34,737 nt of DNA from Bartonella gabonensis (GCF_903679515.1 NZ_CAHOYM010000018.1:1-34737), one strand, 5' to 3'. Positions 1-9,418 are shown, counted from the stretch's first letter. Translations and numbers: made by a program. The notes: generated by a model not told the origin, from the letters alone.

Positions 1-169
1 AAATAAAATATTATTGCATCACTCAAAAATAATTCTTTTTAATGAATTTTAAAACATGGTTATCTAACCTTAAAAGAATTATACATCTTAAAAAAATATA
101 AAAAATAAGCTAATAAGAGTCTATTTTTCTGCCTATTTTTTATAAAAACTTATGCCAGAATAGAAAACT

Positions 170-943
170 TTATTTTATAGGATAACGAGAGAGAAAATCG
201 GTAACAGCTTTTTTATAAACTTTATCGCCTACAGCAAGCATATGATCCCGACCAGGAATTGATAAAGCTTCACCACAAGGCAACAAGGCTGCTAATGGCT
301 CTGCAGCACCGCCAATCTCATCTAATGAACCGACGGCAACAAGTGCGGGTTGTTCAATTTTATAAATTTCAGATGCCGTTAACTCTTGTTTTGATGTGAT
401 AATACAAGCAGCCAGAGCACGTCTATCACTTTTCGTGTGATCAGCAAATTTACGGAACATTAAACCACGCGTATTGGTAATGGTAGAGGGATCTTCTGCT
501 AAAAGAGCTTCAACAACAGGCTCCCAATTTCCTGCTCCCGTTACCATACCAATACCTAAACCACCAAAAATAACGCTTTTCACATATGTTGGATGCAAAA
601 GAGCCATAAAAGCACTAATACGAGCTCCCATAGAATATCCCATAATATGGGCTTTAGATAATTCTAAATGCTGTAATAGTCTTACTGCATCGCCAGCCAT
701 AGCTTGAGGTGTATAAAAGTTAGGATCATAACTTTTTACTGAATCTCCATGTCCACGGTTATCAAAAGCAATGACACGATATCCAGCTTCAGTAAGAATA
801 CGAAACCAACCCGTTGCATACCAATTCACCCGTGCAGAAGATGCAAAACCATGAATCAATAAAATAGGTGTCCCCTGCCCCTCTTCTCGATAAGCAAATC
901 GCAAACCATCATATTCAAAAAAATGAACGTCTTCAGCGGTCAT
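170..943 (-). CDS. Alpha/beta-fold hydrolase
   Basis: A 257-residue cytoplasmic alpha/beta hydrolase with no signal peptide. The oxyanion-loop HGFASS motif is near residue 32. The nucleophile elbow GYSMGA is near residue 100. A likely acid lies in GSLDEIGG and the catalytic His in GRDHML near the C-terminus, so the Ser-Asp-His triad looks intact. The length is normal for the family. The substrate cannot be told from sequence; esterase, lipase-like or C-C hydrolase activity are all possible. The ATG overlaps the stop of the upstream DUF192 gene (ATGA, 4 bases), so the two are probably translated together. A GGAAAG site lies about 11 bases before the start. Confidence 0.88.
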   Translation of the reverse strand: MTAEDVHFFEYDGLRFAYREEGQGTPILLIHGFASSARVNWYATGWFRILTEAGYRVIAFDNRGHGDSVKSYDPNFYTPQAMAGDAVRLLQHLELSKAHIMGYSMGARISAFMALLHPTYVKSVIFGGLGIGMVTGAGNWEPVVEALLAEDPSTITNTRGLMFRKFADHTKSDRRALAACIITSKQELTASEIYKIEQPALVAVGSLDEIGGAAEPLAALLPCGEALSIPGRDHMLAVGDKVYKKAVTDFLSRYPIK

Positions 944-1452
944 TTTTTATTGCACTTTCCACAAATGACAGGATGAATAACACGTTGCCCTTTTTGTATC
1001 TGTTTTTCAGAAACTTCACCAGTATTAATCTCAATTGCAAAAGCGGCAGGAACACCTGAGGAAATGATCTTTTTTGAAAATGGAGAAGTGTTTTCAATAA
1101 TTGATACAATAACCCCTTCAGAGTTTAAAAAAATCATATCTAAGAACAAAGGTGTATTGGCCATCCACATAAAAAACTTCTGTTTATCTTCCGATTGATA
1201 ACTTTTTTGCTGCTTAAAAAGCATTGCACGATTGCGTGGAAAATCAGTCCGATACATTAAACCAGCTGCTGCTTGAGAGGGAGTAAAAGCAATCTCTACC
1301 TTATAAGAAACCACACCATGTTTTGTGTATATTTCTAAAGGAATCGGATGAACAGGGATCTTTATAGGCTCCTTCGCGACAACAATACGCATTTCTAACA
1401 TAAAAAGTATCGCCAATAAAACGATATGCCCCTTTTTAAAAGGCTTTAGCAT
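940..1452 (-). CDS. DUF192 family exported protein
   Basis: A 170-residue protein. The N-terminus has Lys residues followed by a hydrophobic stretch (HIVLLAILFML), which fits a signal peptide or anchor, so a periplasmic location is likely. The mature part carries the DUF192 pattern: an early GLMYR motif (ASQAAAGLMYRTDFPRN region), MLF, MWMANT, and a C-terminal AFAIEINTG stretch. The biochemical role of this family is not established. I place the start at the ATG at 1452 because GGAG lies 7 bases upstream. An in-frame GTG at 1467 lacks a ribosome site. It overlaps the downstream hydrolase by 4 bases and likely forms a two-gene operon with it. Confidence 0.85.
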   Translation of the reverse strand: MLKPFKKGHIVLLAILFMLEMRIVVAKEPIKIPVHPIPLEIYTKHGVVSYKVEIAFTPSQAAAGLMYRTDFPRNRAMLFKQQKSYQSEDKQKFFMWMANTPLFLDMIFLNSEGVIVSIIENTSPFSKKIISSGVPAAFAIEINTGEVSEKQIQKGQRVIHPVICGKCNKK

Positions 1453-1686
1453 TCTTATCTCCACCACAGAAAAATTTTAAATTTTGTTTCTAAAATAAAA
1501 AATATCAGAGGTTAAAAACCAAAAAACAAAAAAGTTTATTCCCTTATTTTTCAATAATATACGCATATTTTTATTTTAAGAGAGCCAATAACATAAAAGA
1601 CTGTTTATAGCTATTTACGCAATAACAACTCTTTAAAAAACACAGAAAAATGCTGATTTCTCTCGTAAAATTCAATGAGAAACGAT

Positions 1687-2262
1687 TTAATGTGTCGCAA
1701 AAGGAATACCTATATCTGGATAAATTTCCGCTGTCATCAAACCTTTTTCCCCTTTACCAAAACGGACAAGAACAACTTGCCCTGAACGAAGTTCTGCTAA
1801 ACCAAAACGGCGCAACGTTTCCATATGAATAAAAATATCTTCTGTTCCCTGCCCACGGCTAAGAAAACCAAAACCTTTGTCACGATTGAACCATTTAACA
1901 ATTGCACGTTCTAGGCCACTTTCTGGAGTAACAACAACATGAGTACGGGCAGGGACTTCTGATGGATGAACCGCTGAAGAACAATCGATGGATTTTACCT
2001 GAACACACTTTAATCCTCGTTCCGTTTTTTCCACAGCACAAATAACTTTAGCGCCCTCCAAAGCTGTTTGGAAACCATCCCTTCGCATGACTGTAACATG
2101 CAATAATATATCGGGAAAATGAGGTAAATCAGGTACAATAAATCCATATCCCTTACTACCATCAAACCACTTAATGACACCACTGACTTCGATAATCTCC
2201 CCACAAGTACCTATACTATCCTCAGATAGGGAACAATCCTTTAATGCGTCCTTACTCGTCAT
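1687..2262 (-). CDS. Dual cold-shock-domain protein
   Basis: A 191-residue protein with two CspA-type nucleic-acid-binding domains. The first, near residues 27-90, contains VIKWFDGSKGYGFI (RNP1-like). The second, near residues 118-180, contains IVKWFNRDKGFGFL and the RNP2-like DIFIHM. They are joined by a linker of about 25 residues. Single-domain Csp proteins are about 70 residues long; the tandem form is common in alphaproteobacteria. The expected role is single-stranded RNA or DNA binding, as an RNA chaperone or stress regulator. The first domain is more divergent (ILLHVTVMRRDG where FVHxSA is usual). It is monocistronic and faces the livK promoter region across a 325-base gap. Confidence 0.9.
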   Translation of the reverse strand: MTSKDALKDCSLSEDSIGTCGEIIEVSGVIKWFDGSKGYGFIVPDLPHFPDILLHVTVMRRDGFQTALEGAKVICAVEKTERGLKCVQVKSIDCSSAVHPSEVPARTHVVVTPESGLERAIVKWFNRDKGFGFLSRGQGTEDIFIHMETLRRFGLAELRSGQVVLVRFGKGEKGLMTAEIYPDIGIPFATH

Positions 2263-2587
2263 AATAACGTGATCCTATAGCTTATAAATTGCACGATATT
2301 GATTCTCTAGGCTTAAGTAAACATTGCTCTTGCATCAACACGCAAGCCCCAAGATAAGATTTCCCCATATTGTCGTATCTCTTCCATGTTAATATCAACA
2401 TGAAATTTATAAAAATATTGATAAAACTATTTGATTGTACGCTTTACATATTTTACAAGGATCGCCCTACAAAAAAGGTCATATAAAAGTTTTTTTACAT
2501 AATGATATTTTCATTAATGGTAACTTGCATGATGAAGAAGTTCAATATAAGGTGCAAAAACGACAATTCAATTAAGGAAAATGCGCA
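2263..2587. other. Divergent intergenic region, cold-shock gene / livK
   Basis: 325 bases of AT-rich DNA between two divergently transcribed genes, so both promoters must lie here. I see no convincing paired -35/-10 boxes. A small inverted repeat (TAATGA at 2500-2505, TCATTA at 2511-2516) lies about 70 bases before livK. The livK ribosome site (AAGGAAAA) is at its right end. There is no additional ORF. Confidence 0.5.
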
Positions 2588-3721
2588 ATGCAATTGAAGA
2601 AAATCCTTACGACAATCACAGCTTTCATGGCACTTACAGCAAATGTTTATGCGAGTGAACCTATCAAAATTGGTGTTTATCTTCCATTAAGTGGTCAAAA
2701 TGCTTTTGGAGGCCAGCTTGAAATTCGAGGGATCGAATTAGCTCACAAACAAGTCCCAGAAATTTTGGGACGTAAAGTAGAACTTGTTATTATTGATAAT
2801 AAGTCTGATAAAGTGGAAGCAGCGAATGCTGTTATGCGTTTAACAGCAAGTGAAAAGGTAAGTGGAATCATTGGTAGTTATGGTTCTTCACTCTCGTTGG
2901 CGGGTGGTGAAATATCTGAAAAAGCAAAGACTCCGACCATTGCAACTTCTTCAACAAGTCCCCTTGTTACACAGGGTAAAAAATATTACTTTCGCGCTTG
3001 CTTTATTGATTCTTATCAAGGAATAGGAATCGCAACTTATGTAAGCCAGACTTTACAGGCAAAAAAGGCTGCTATCCTCAAAGACATTTCAAGCGATTAT
3101 GCTATTGGTCTTGCAAGTTATTTTACGCGTACTTTTAAAAAATTAGGTGGTGAAATTATCTCAAATTTAAATTATAATTCTGGGGATCAGGATTTTTCAG
3201 CTGTTCTCACACAGATTATCGCGAAAAAGCCTGATATCTTATTCATTCCATCTTACTTTTCTGAAGGTGCCATCATCATGAAACAAGCGCGTGAATTAGG
3301 AGCTAAGTTTCAAATTATGGGTGGCGATGCCATGGATAATCCCGAAACCATTACGATTGCAGGAAGTGCAGCAGAAGGTTTCTTACATACGACACTTCCC
3401 TATAGTGAGGATATGCCAAATATGTCAGCCGCTGCGCGAAAATTCACAGAAGAATGGAAAAAAGCTTATCCTGACAAAGAGCCAAATATCAATTCAGTTT
3501 TGGGATATACAAGTTATATGATGTTCATGAAGGCGATTGAAAATGCTGGCAGCGCTGATCGTGAAAAAATTACGATCGCACTGAGCAAATTAAAAGATTT
3601 TCAAACGCCCTTTGGTGATATGTCGATGGATGAAAATCATAATCCTACGATTCCTATTGGTATCATTAAAATACAGGATGGAAAACGTGTTTATTTAGAA
3701 GAAGTTAAACCTGCTTTTTAA
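2588..3721 (+). CDS. livK: Branched-chain amino acid ABC transporter, periplasmic binding protein
   Basis: A 377-residue Leu/Ile/Val-type substrate-binding protein (type I periplasmic binding fold). The signal peptide is residues 1-22, with Lys residues, a hydrophobic core and likely cleavage after VYA. The mature protein opens with EPIKIGVYLPLSGQNAFGG, the classic LivJ/LivK start. Further family motifs are GIIGSYGSSLSLA, ATSSTSPLVT and YFRACFIDSYQG. AAGGAAAA precedes the ATG. It is the first gene of a five-gene transporter operon. The hairpin after its stop codon would allow more binding protein than membrane parts. Related proteins bind other amino acids or amides, so the exact ligand is an inference. 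Confidence 0.93.
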   Translation: MQLKKILTTITAFMALTANVYASEPIKIGVYLPLSGQNAFGGQLEIRGIELAHKQVPEILGRKVELVIIDNKSDKVEAANAVMRLTASEKVSGIIGSYGSSLSLAGGEISEKAKTPTIATSSTSPLVTQGKKYYFRACFIDSYQGIGIATYVSQTLQAKKAAILKDISSDYAIGLASYFTRTFKKLGGEIISNLNYNSGDQDFSAVLTQIIAKKPDILFIPSYFSEGAIIMKQARELGAKFQIMGGDAMDNPETITIAGSAAEGFLHTTLPYSEDMPNMSAAARKFTEEWKKAYPDKEPNINSVLGYTSYMMFMKAIENAGSADREKITIALSKLKDFQTPFGDMSMDENHNPTIPIGIIKIQDGKRVYLEEVKPAF

Positions 3722-3752
3722 TTTAAGAGTTGTACTTATTAAAATGCTAAAA

Positions 3753-3779
3753 TTGGTTGAGAATATTTTTCTCAACCAA
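3753..3779 (+). promoter_or_regulatory. livK-livH intergenic hairpin
   Basis: A perfect 11-bp stem: TTGGTTGAGAA at 3753-3763 and TTCTCAACCAA at 3769-3779, with loop TATTT. No T-run follows on the plus strand, so it is not a standard intrinsic terminator. By analogy with other binding-protein operons it probably protects the upstream livK mRNA from 3' exonucleases and so raises livK over livHMGF. The structure is seen; the role is inferred. Confidence 0.7.
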
Positions 3780-3834
3780 AAGCTTAGAGATTTATTGTTA
3801 TCCTATATAATTAACAAATGTGGAAGGATGAGAG

Positions 3835-4911
3835 ATGAGCACTGAAATGTTCATCCAGTATTTTTTTAATGCACTGGCATTGGGATCTCTTTATGGGCTT
3901 ATTGCTATTGGTTATACCATGGTCTACGGTATATTGAGATTGATTAACTTTGCTCACGGTGATATCTTTATGCTGGGGGCCTATTTTGTTTTCTTTTCCA
4001 CAATTAGCTTTATGCCTGCTTGGGCAGCGCTTCTTCTTTTGTTCCTTGCTGCTCTTATTTATTATTCAGTATTTATAGGATTTAAAAGGCGTCCCCCCAT
4101 CTATTGGGTTGCCACCTTTTTAATTCTTGCAATAGGGTTTGTTTATTATGTAAAAATTTCCCCACAAGATTTTACCCCGATCTGGGTTTTAGCTCTTGGT
4201 TTTTCGATTTTTATTACAAGTTCAGTGGGGATTATTGTTGATCAACTTGCTTATAAACCCTTACGCCATGCGCCACGTATTTCGGCACTTATTGGTGCAA
4301 TCGGTGTTTCTTTTTTTATTGAAAATCTTGCTACTGTACTCTTTAGTGGTGTTCCTAAAGGTGTAAAACAACCAGATTTTCTGGTAACACCATTTTTATG
4401 GCATCTAGAACCAGAAGCAGAGGGTATCATTAGAATTGCTCCCATGTCGCTGATTGTTCCCATTGTGTCATTGATTCTTATTGCCTTATTGTTATGGATT
4501 ATCCATAAAACAAAACCTGGTCTTGCTATGCGTGCAATCTCTCATGATATTGAAACGACACGTTTAATGGGAGTTTCTGTCAATAAAGTCATTGCATTTA
4601 CATTTGGGATAGGCTCAGCACTTGCCGCTATAGCCGGCATTATGTGGTCTTTGCGTTATCCTCAAATTCAGCCTTATATGGGCGTTCTTCCTGGTCTCAA
4701 AGCCTTTATCGCTGCCGTTATCGGAGGTATTGGTTCGATACCAGGAGCAATGTTGGGAGGATTGTTATTAGGGTTTATTGAAATTATGATTATTGCATTT
4801 TTCCCCACGCTATCTGGATATCGAGATGCCTTCGCTTTCATTTTATTAATTCTGATTTTATTGGTATTACCCACGGGATTAATGGGTAAAAAAAGTCAGG
4901 AGAAAATCTAA
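3835..4911 (+). CDS. livH: Branched-chain amino acid ABC transporter, permease LivH
   Basis: A 358-residue inner-membrane permease of the LivH type. The N-terminus (NALALGSLYGLIAIGYTMVYG, then INFAHGDIFMLGAY) is diagnostic. The cytoplasmic coupling region GLAMRAISHDIETTRLMGVSVN is near residues 225-247, and GGIGSIPGAMLGG follows near 300. LivH proteins are usually about 290-310 residues. The excess lies mainly at residues 70-125, an extra mostly hydrophobic stretch (including KRRPPIYWVATFLILAIGFVYY) that may add one or two membrane segments. The start is the ATG at 3835 behind GGAAGGATGAGAG. It overlaps livM by one base (TAATG). Confidence 0.93.
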   Translation: MSTEMFIQYFFNALALGSLYGLIAIGYTMVYGILRLINFAHGDIFMLGAYFVFFSTISFMPAWAALLLLFLAALIYYSVFIGFKRRPPIYWVATFLILAIGFVYYVKISPQDFTPIWVLALGFSIFITSSVGIIVDQLAYKPLRHAPRISALIGAIGVSFFIENLATVLFSGVPKGVKQPDFLVTPFLWHLEPEAEGIIRIAPMSLIVPIVSLILIALLLWIIHKTKPGLAMRAISHDIETTRLMGVSVNKVIAFTFGIGSALAAIAGIMWSLRYPQIQPYMGVLPGLKAFIAAVIGGIGSIPGAMLGGLLLGFIEIMIIAFFPTLSGYRDAFAFILLILILLVLPTGLMGKKSQEKI

Positions 4912-5969
4912 TGGCAAAGTCAGTGACAACTTTTTTATCGTGTATCAGTATTTTCGTTCTTATAGGTTTTTTATTTTATGCGGATAACCATTTTAATGAC
5001 TATACACTCCGTATCATAAATCTGATTGCTATTAATGCGATCTTGGCAATTTCGTTGAATTTAATTTACGGCTTTACAGGCATGTTTTCTCTTGGACATG
5101 CTGGTTTTATGGCTATTGGTGCTTATGTTTGCGCAATTTTACTTCTTTCCCCTGAACAAAAAGAGATGATGTGGATTCTTGAGCCTATTGTTGAACCATT
5201 ATCCAATCTGCAACTTCCTTTTTTTGTTGCTGTTGTTGTCAGTGGTTTGTGTGCAGCAATTATTGGTTTATTGATTGCTTTGCCAATCTTACGTCTTGGT
5301 GGCGATTATCTTGGAATTGCAACATTGGGTTTTGCAGAAATTATCCGCATTCTCATTACGAATGCGACATCTTTCACAAACGGTTCTTTGGGAATCAAAG
5401 GGATACCTCAGGATGCAACATTATGGTGGAACTATGGTTGGTTAGCATTTACAATTCTTTTTATTGCCCTCTTACTGCGAAGCAATACTGGTAATGTATT
5501 ACGTGCTATTCGTGATGATGAAATTGCTGCAAAAACCATGGGAGTTAATGCCTTTTTCTACCGTAGTTTTTCTTTTACTGTTGGGGCGTTTTTTGCAGGT
5601 ATAGGTGGAGCATTAATGGCTGCTCTTATTTCAACCATTGATCCAAAAATGTTTAATTTTTTGCTCACTTTTAATATTTTGATGATTGTTGTAGCGGGAG
5701 GTTTGGGTTCAATTACAGGAAGTATTATTGGCAGTATTATTATTACAGTCATGCTTGAATGGCTTCGTATTATTGAAAGTCCATTTGTCTTAGGTTTTAT
5801 ACATATTCCAGAAACACCAGGACTTCGCATGGTTGTTTTTTCTCTTTTATTACTGATAATTATTTTATTTTGGAGAAAAGGGTTGATGGGGCAACGTGAA
5901 TTCTCATGGAATGGAATTTATAGTTTTTTGGTACGCAAAAAGTTTTCTAATACTGAAGGAAAGCTATGA
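4911..5969 (+). CDS. livM: Branched-chain amino acid ABC transporter, permease LivM
   Basis: A 352-residue multi-span inner-membrane protein of the LivM type. Family motifs are AISLNLIYGFTGMFSLGHAGFMAIGAY (about 42-70), LGGDYLGIATLGFAEIIRI, TNGSLGIKGIP, and the cytoplasmic loop LRAIRDDEIAAKTMGVN, the expected contact with the ATPases. It pairs with LivH to form the channel. Its start codon overlaps the livH stop and its end overlaps the livG start by 4 bases, so translation is coupled along the operon. Length is normal. Confidence 0.93.
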   Translation: MAKSVTTFLSCISIFVLIGFLFYADNHFNDYTLRIINLIAINAILAISLNLIYGFTGMFSLGHAGFMAIGAYVCAILLLSPEQKEMMWILEPIVEPLSNLQLPFFVAVVVSGLCAAIIGLLIALPILRLGGDYLGIATLGFAEIIRILITNATSFTNGSLGIKGIPQDATLWWNYGWLAFTILFIALLLRSNTGNVLRAIRDDEIAAKTMGVNAFFYRSFSFTVGAFFAGIGGALMAALISTIDPKMFNFLLTFNILMIVVAGGLGSITGSIIGSIIITVMLEWLRIIESPFVLGFIHIPETPGLRMVVFSLLLLIIILFWRKGLMGQREFSWNGIYSFLVRKKFSNTEGKL

Positions 5970-6748
5970 ACGACACTCTTCTTTCACTCAATGATATTGT
6001 AATGCGTTTTGGCGGATTAGTTGCTGTCAATAATGTTAATATGGCCATTAAACGAGGAAGTATTACTGGATTAATTGGACCCAATGGTGCTGGAAAAACA
6101 ACAGTTTTCAATATGATTTCTGGATTTTATGCCCCTACAAGCGGTACCATTTTTTTCGATAAACAAAAAATTTCAGGAGAACCTCCTTATATTGTCTGCA
6201 GGCGCCACATTGCCCGAACATTTCAAAATATTCGTCTTTTCTCAGGATTAACGGTTTTACAGAACGTTATGGTAGGCGCTCATGTCCGTCAAAAATATCC
6301 TTGGTTTTATTCAGCTCTCTTTTTTTCAAAAGCAATGAAAGAAAAAAGAGAAGTTTATAAAAATTCCATGGAGCTTCTTGAACGACTACAACTTGATCAC
6401 CTTGCTCATCAATTGGCAACAGCTTTACCTTATGGTGTACAACGGCGTTTAGAAATTGCACGCGCATTAGCGACAAAGCCTAAATTACTTCTTCTTGATG
6501 AACCTGTCGCTGGCATGAATCCACAAGAAAGTGAAGATCTTAGAAAATTCATAGCAAAAGTGCAAAAAGACTTTGATTTAACAATTCTTCTTATTGAGCA
6601 CGATATGAAAGTGGTTATGGGGCTTTGTCAACACATTTTGGTTATGGAATATGGCTGTTGCATTGCTAATGGCACACCAGATGAAATTCGCAATAACCCT
6701 AAAGTTATTGAAGCTTATCTTGGCGGAGATGTTTATGGATATTCTTAA
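5966..6748 (+). CDS. livG: Branched-chain amino acid ABC transporter, ATPase LivG
   Basis: A 260-residue ABC ATPase. Walker A GPNGAGKTT is at residues 38-46. The LivG-specific ARTFQNIRLFSGLTVLQNVMVG stretch follows, then the signature region LPYGVQRRLEIARALAT, where the usual LSGGQ is replaced by YGVQR as in LivG proteins. Walker B is LLLLDEPVAGMN and the H-loop is LIEHDM. It lies on the cytoplasmic face and forms a heterodimer with LivF. Its start overlaps livM by 4 bases (ATGA), and its last codons overlap the livF start. Confidence 0.94.
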   Translation: MNDTLLSLNDIVMRFGGLVAVNNVNMAIKRGSITGLIGPNGAGKTTVFNMISGFYAPTSGTIFFDKQKISGEPPYIVCRRHIARTFQNIRLFSGLTVLQNVMVGAHVRQKYPWFYSALFFSKAMKEKREVYKNSMELLERLQLDHLAHQLATALPYGVQRRLEIARALATKPKLLLLDEPVAGMNPQESEDLRKFIAKVQKDFDLTILLIEHDMKVVMGLCQHILVMEYGCCIANGTPDEIRNNPKVIEAYLGGDVYGYS

Positions 6749-7445
6749 AATAAAAGATCTTCACGTTCATTATGGCGCCATTAAAGCTGTCCAAAATCTT
6801 TCTATGTCCATAAAAAAGGGGAGTATTGTTACTTTAATTGGAGCCAATGGTGCTGGAAAAAGCAGTATTGTACGCTCTATTACAGGACTTAATCGCTCTG
6901 TTTATGGAGAAATTACCTATAATGGCAAATCAATTGTTAAAAAATCACCAGAAGAGATTTTGCGATTAGGGATTGCTCTCAGCCCTGAAGGGCGACGTAT
7001 TATGCCGCATCTCACTGTTTTAGAAAATCTCCATCTAGGTGCTTATATTCGCGATGATAAACAGGGAATTGCTCGTGATATTGAATGGATATTTGATCTT
7101 TTCCCACGCCTACGTGAAAGATCAAAACAGTTGGGAGGAACAATGTCAGGGGGAGAACAACAAATGGTTGCTGTAGGGCGTGCACTCATGAGCAATCCTG
7201 ATATGGTCATATTAGATGAACCTTCGTTAGGGTTAGCCCCCCTTCTCGTTCGTGAGATTTTTTCGATTATCCGAAAAATTAATGATATGGGAAAAACTGT
7301 TCTTCTTATTGAACAAAATGCATTTGCTGCACTTTCTATCGCTGATTATGCTTATATTTTAGAGGTGGGGCATATTTTATTTCACGGTGACGGCAAAACT
7401 ATGCTTTCTGATCCGCGTGTTAAAGAAGCCTATCTTGGTGGATAA
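6735..7445 (+). CDS. livF: Branched-chain amino acid ABC transporter, ATPase LivF
   Basis: A 236-residue ABC ATPase, the usual LivF length. It has Walker A GANGAGKSS, the Q-loop/SPEGRRIMPHLTVLENL region, signature MSGGEQQMVAVGRALM, Walker B MVILDEPSLGLAP and H-loop LIEQNA. The reading frame stays open further upstream, but I start at the ATG at 6735 because GGCGGAG ends 6 bases before it and the protein then begins MDILKIKDLHVHYG as in relatives. This overlaps the end of livG by 14 bases. It is the last gene of the operon; a strong terminator follows about 50 bases after the stop. Confidence 0.93.
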   Translation: MDILKIKDLHVHYGAIKAVQNLSMSIKKGSIVTLIGANGAGKSSIVRSITGLNRSVYGEITYNGKSIVKKSPEEILRLGIALSPEGRRIMPHLTVLENLHLGAYIRDDKQGIARDIEWIFDLFPRLRERSKQLGGTMSGGEQQMVAVGRALMSNPDMVILDEPSLGLAPLLVREIFSIIRKINDMGKTVLLIEQNAFAALSIADYAYILEVGHILFHGDGKTMLSDPRVKEAYLGG

Positions 7446-7493
7446 AGGCGAGAAATTAAGGAAATAGAGCTCATTCCTCCTCCTTTTAAAGGA

Positions 7494-7528
7494 GCATTTC
7501 TCATCACTGATGAGAAATGCTTTTATTT
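7494..7528 (+). terminator. Bidirectional intrinsic terminator, livF / gatA
   Basis: A perfect 12-bp stem (GCATTTCTCATC at 7494-7505, GATGAGAAATGC at 7509-7520, loop ACT) is followed by TTTTATTT. It lies between the convergent livF and gatA. A second small palindrome, CTCCTTT/AAAGGAG, at 7480-7494 abuts it and could help termination from the gatA side. Confidence 0.9.
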
Positions 7529-7540
7529 GAAGTTTGATGA

Positions 7541-9025
7541 TTATATCCACCATTTTTCTGCACGGAATATTCCTGCGGCTTGTTCAATAATGTGTGCTAT
7601 TTGAAAAATGACTTCTTCAGCAAAAGGTTTACCAATCAATTGCAATCCTAGGGGTAAACCATTTGATGACAGACCAGCAGGAACAGAAATTCCTGGTAAA
7701 CCAGCCATATTAACTGGTACCGTAAAAATATCATTAAGATACATTGCAACAGCATCATTTTTTATTTTTTCATCAGCAATACCAAAGGCAGGTGTTGGTG
7801 TAGTTGGTGTAAGAATAGCGTCAATGCCTGAATCAAAACATTGATCAAAATCACGTTTTACGAGTGTTCTTACTTTTTGAGCTCTTAGATAACAGGCATC
7901 ATAATAACCTGATGAAAGAACATAAGTCCCAACCAAAATACGCCGCTTGACTTCATCACCAAAACCAACAGAACGGGTATTTTCATACATTTCAATGATA
8001 TCTTTTCCAGGCACGCGCAAACCAAAACGGACACCATCATAACGCGCTAAATTAGAAGAGGCTTCTGCAGGAGCTATAATATAATAAGAAGGTAGGGCAT
8101 ATTTTGTATGAGGTAAAGAAATATCATGTATTTCAGCGCCTGCATCTTTTAACCAATTTATTCCCTTTTGCCAAAGTTCAATAATTTCAGGTGATAACCC
8201 ATTCAGATGATATTCTTTTGGAATACCAATTTTCATTCCTTTAATTGATTGACCAAGATAACTTTCATAATCAGGAACTGGTAAATTCATGGAAGTAGAA
8301 TCTTTTTCATCAAAAGAGGCCATTGATCTGAGTAAGATAGCACAATCACGAACATCTCTAGCAATAGGTCCAGCTTGATCAAGAGATGAAGCAAACGCGA
8401 CAACGCCCCATCGTGAACAACGTCCATAAGTTGGTTTTATTCCTACAGTCCCAGTAAAAGCTGCAGGTTGGCGTATTGAGCCACCTGTATCTGTTGCTGT
8501 TGCACCAGCACAAATTTGTGCAGAAACAGCGGCAGCCGATCCCCCTGAAGAACCACCGGGGACGAGTTTTTCATTCGAACCTTTTTTTCTCCAAGGGCTA
8601 ATAACGGAACCATAATATGATGTCTCATTAGAGGAGCCCATAGCAAACTCATCCATATTAAGTTTCCCTAACATCACGGCACCATCTTGCCATAAATTAG
8701 CCGTAACGGTTGATTCATAGTGCGGTTTAAAACCATCAAGGATCTTGGAACAGGCTTGAGTATGAACATCACGGGTTGCAAAAAGATCTTTAACGCCTAA
8801 AGGGATTCCTTCCAAAAGCCTCCCCTCTCCTCTTGCCAAGCGGTCTTCTGATTCAGCAGCCATTTTTCTTGCTTGTTCTGCTGTTATTGTTACATAAGCA
8901 TTCAAAGTTGGATTAGCCAATTCAATTGCTTTTAAATAAGCCTCCGTTAATTCCGTTGCTTTGAGCTTTTTCTTTATGAGAGCATCACGAACTTGTGCAA
9001 TTGTGAGGGTTGTTAAATCAGTCAT
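7541..9025 (-). CDS. gatA: Glutamyl-tRNA(Gln)/aspartyl-tRNA(Asn) amidotransferase subunit A
   Basis: A 494-residue amidase-signature protein, the glutaminase subunit of GatCAB. It releases ammonia for converting Glu-tRNA(Gln), and possibly Asp-tRNA(Asn), to the amide. The catalytic Lys-cisSer-Ser set is present: K79 in [12 protein letters not shown]159 in [11 protein letters not shown] and S183 in [10 protein letters not shown]. Length is normal. I start at the ATG at 9025 (MTDLTTLT), preceded by GAGAA; an in-frame TTG at 9037 is less likely. gatC lies 26 bases upstream on the same strand. gatB, the third subunit, is not in the window. Confidence 0.95.
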   Translation of the reverse strand: MTDLTTLTIAQVRDALIKKKLKATELTEAYLKAIELANPTLNAYVTITAEQARKMAAESEDRLARGEGRLLEGIPLGVKDLFATRDVHTQACSKILDGFKPHYESTVTANLWQDGAVMLGKLNMDEFAMGSSNETSYYGSVISPWRKKGSNEKLVPGGSSGGSAAAVSAQICAGATATDTGGSIRQPAAFTGTVGIKPTYGRCSRWGVVAFASSLDQAGPIARDVRDCAILLRSMASFDEKDSTSMNLPVPDYESYLGQSIKGMKIGIPKEYHLNGLSPEIIELWQKGINWLKDAGAEIHDISLPHTKYALPSYYIIAPAEASSNLARYDGVRFGLRVPGKDIIEMYENTRSVGFGDEVKRRILVGTYVLSSGYYDACYLRAQKVRTLVKRDFDQCFDSGIDAILTPTTPTPAFGIADEKIKNDAVAMYLNDIFTVPVNMAGLPGISVPAGLSSNGLPLGLQLIGKPFAEEVIFQIAHIIEQAAGIFRAEKWWI

Positions 9026-9051
9026 ATTGGTTCTCAAATTTCAAAAAAAAG

Positions 9052-9339
9052 TTACTCGACAATTTTTGAGACAAGAAAAAATTTTTCTTCTGTAACAGGG
9101 GCATTGGCGACAATATCTGCTGCTTTATTGCCATCTGTCACACTATCTTCACGCATTCGTAGAGTCATCGGTATCACAGAAATTAATGGCTCAACTTCAC
9201 TGACATCAACTTCATTCAATTGCTCTACAAAACCTAAAACAGCATTGAATTTTTTTGTCATAGGTTCTACCTCATTATCACGGATGGCAATCCGCGCTAA
9301 ACGTGCAACTCGCTTGACGGTTTCTTTATCAACAGACAT
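9052..9339 (-). CDS. gatC: Glutamyl-tRNA(Gln) amidotransferase subunit C
   Basis: A 95-residue small subunit that wraps around GatA and stabilises the GatA-GatB complex. It begins [17 protein letters not shown], and contains [16 protein letters not shown] and the C-terminal MRxDxVTDGN and [18 protein letters not shown] motifs. The frame is open to an upstream ATG at 9375. The ATG at 9339 is preferred because it is preceded by AAGGCG/AAAGAG and gives the family's usual N-terminus. It is the first gene of gatC-gatA, and its promoter region overlaps a perfect palindrome. Confidence 0.93.
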   Translation of the reverse strand: MSVDKETVKRVARLARIAIRDNEVEPMTKKFNAVLGFVEQLNEVDVSEVEPLISVIPMTLRMREDSVTDGNKAADIVANAPVTEEKFFLVSKIVE

Positions 9340-9389
9340 ACTCTTTACGCCTTTCTGTTTTTTTGTTTTATGCATTGATCTTTATTCTC

Positions 9390-9418
9390 GCTATACAAGG
9401 CTGCGCTTGCAAGCGCAA
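9390..9418 (-). promoter_or_regulatory. Candidate gatC promoter with 16-bp palindrome
   Basis: On the minus strand a -35-like TTGCGC (9418-9413) and a -10-like TATAGC (9395-9390) are separated by 17 bases. A perfect 16-base palindrome at 9402-9417 (TGCGCTTG/CAAGCGCA) covers most of the -35 box and half of the spacer, which is where a repressor would bind. On the plus strand a perfect TATAAT at 9445-9450 may serve ruvX, without a clear -35. Promoter and operator roles are inferred. Confidence 0.45.

Noticed and set aside
6651-6734. Longer livF N-terminus read from 6651
   Set aside because: It lies wholly inside livG, adds residues foreign to LivF, and a good ribosome site points to 6735.
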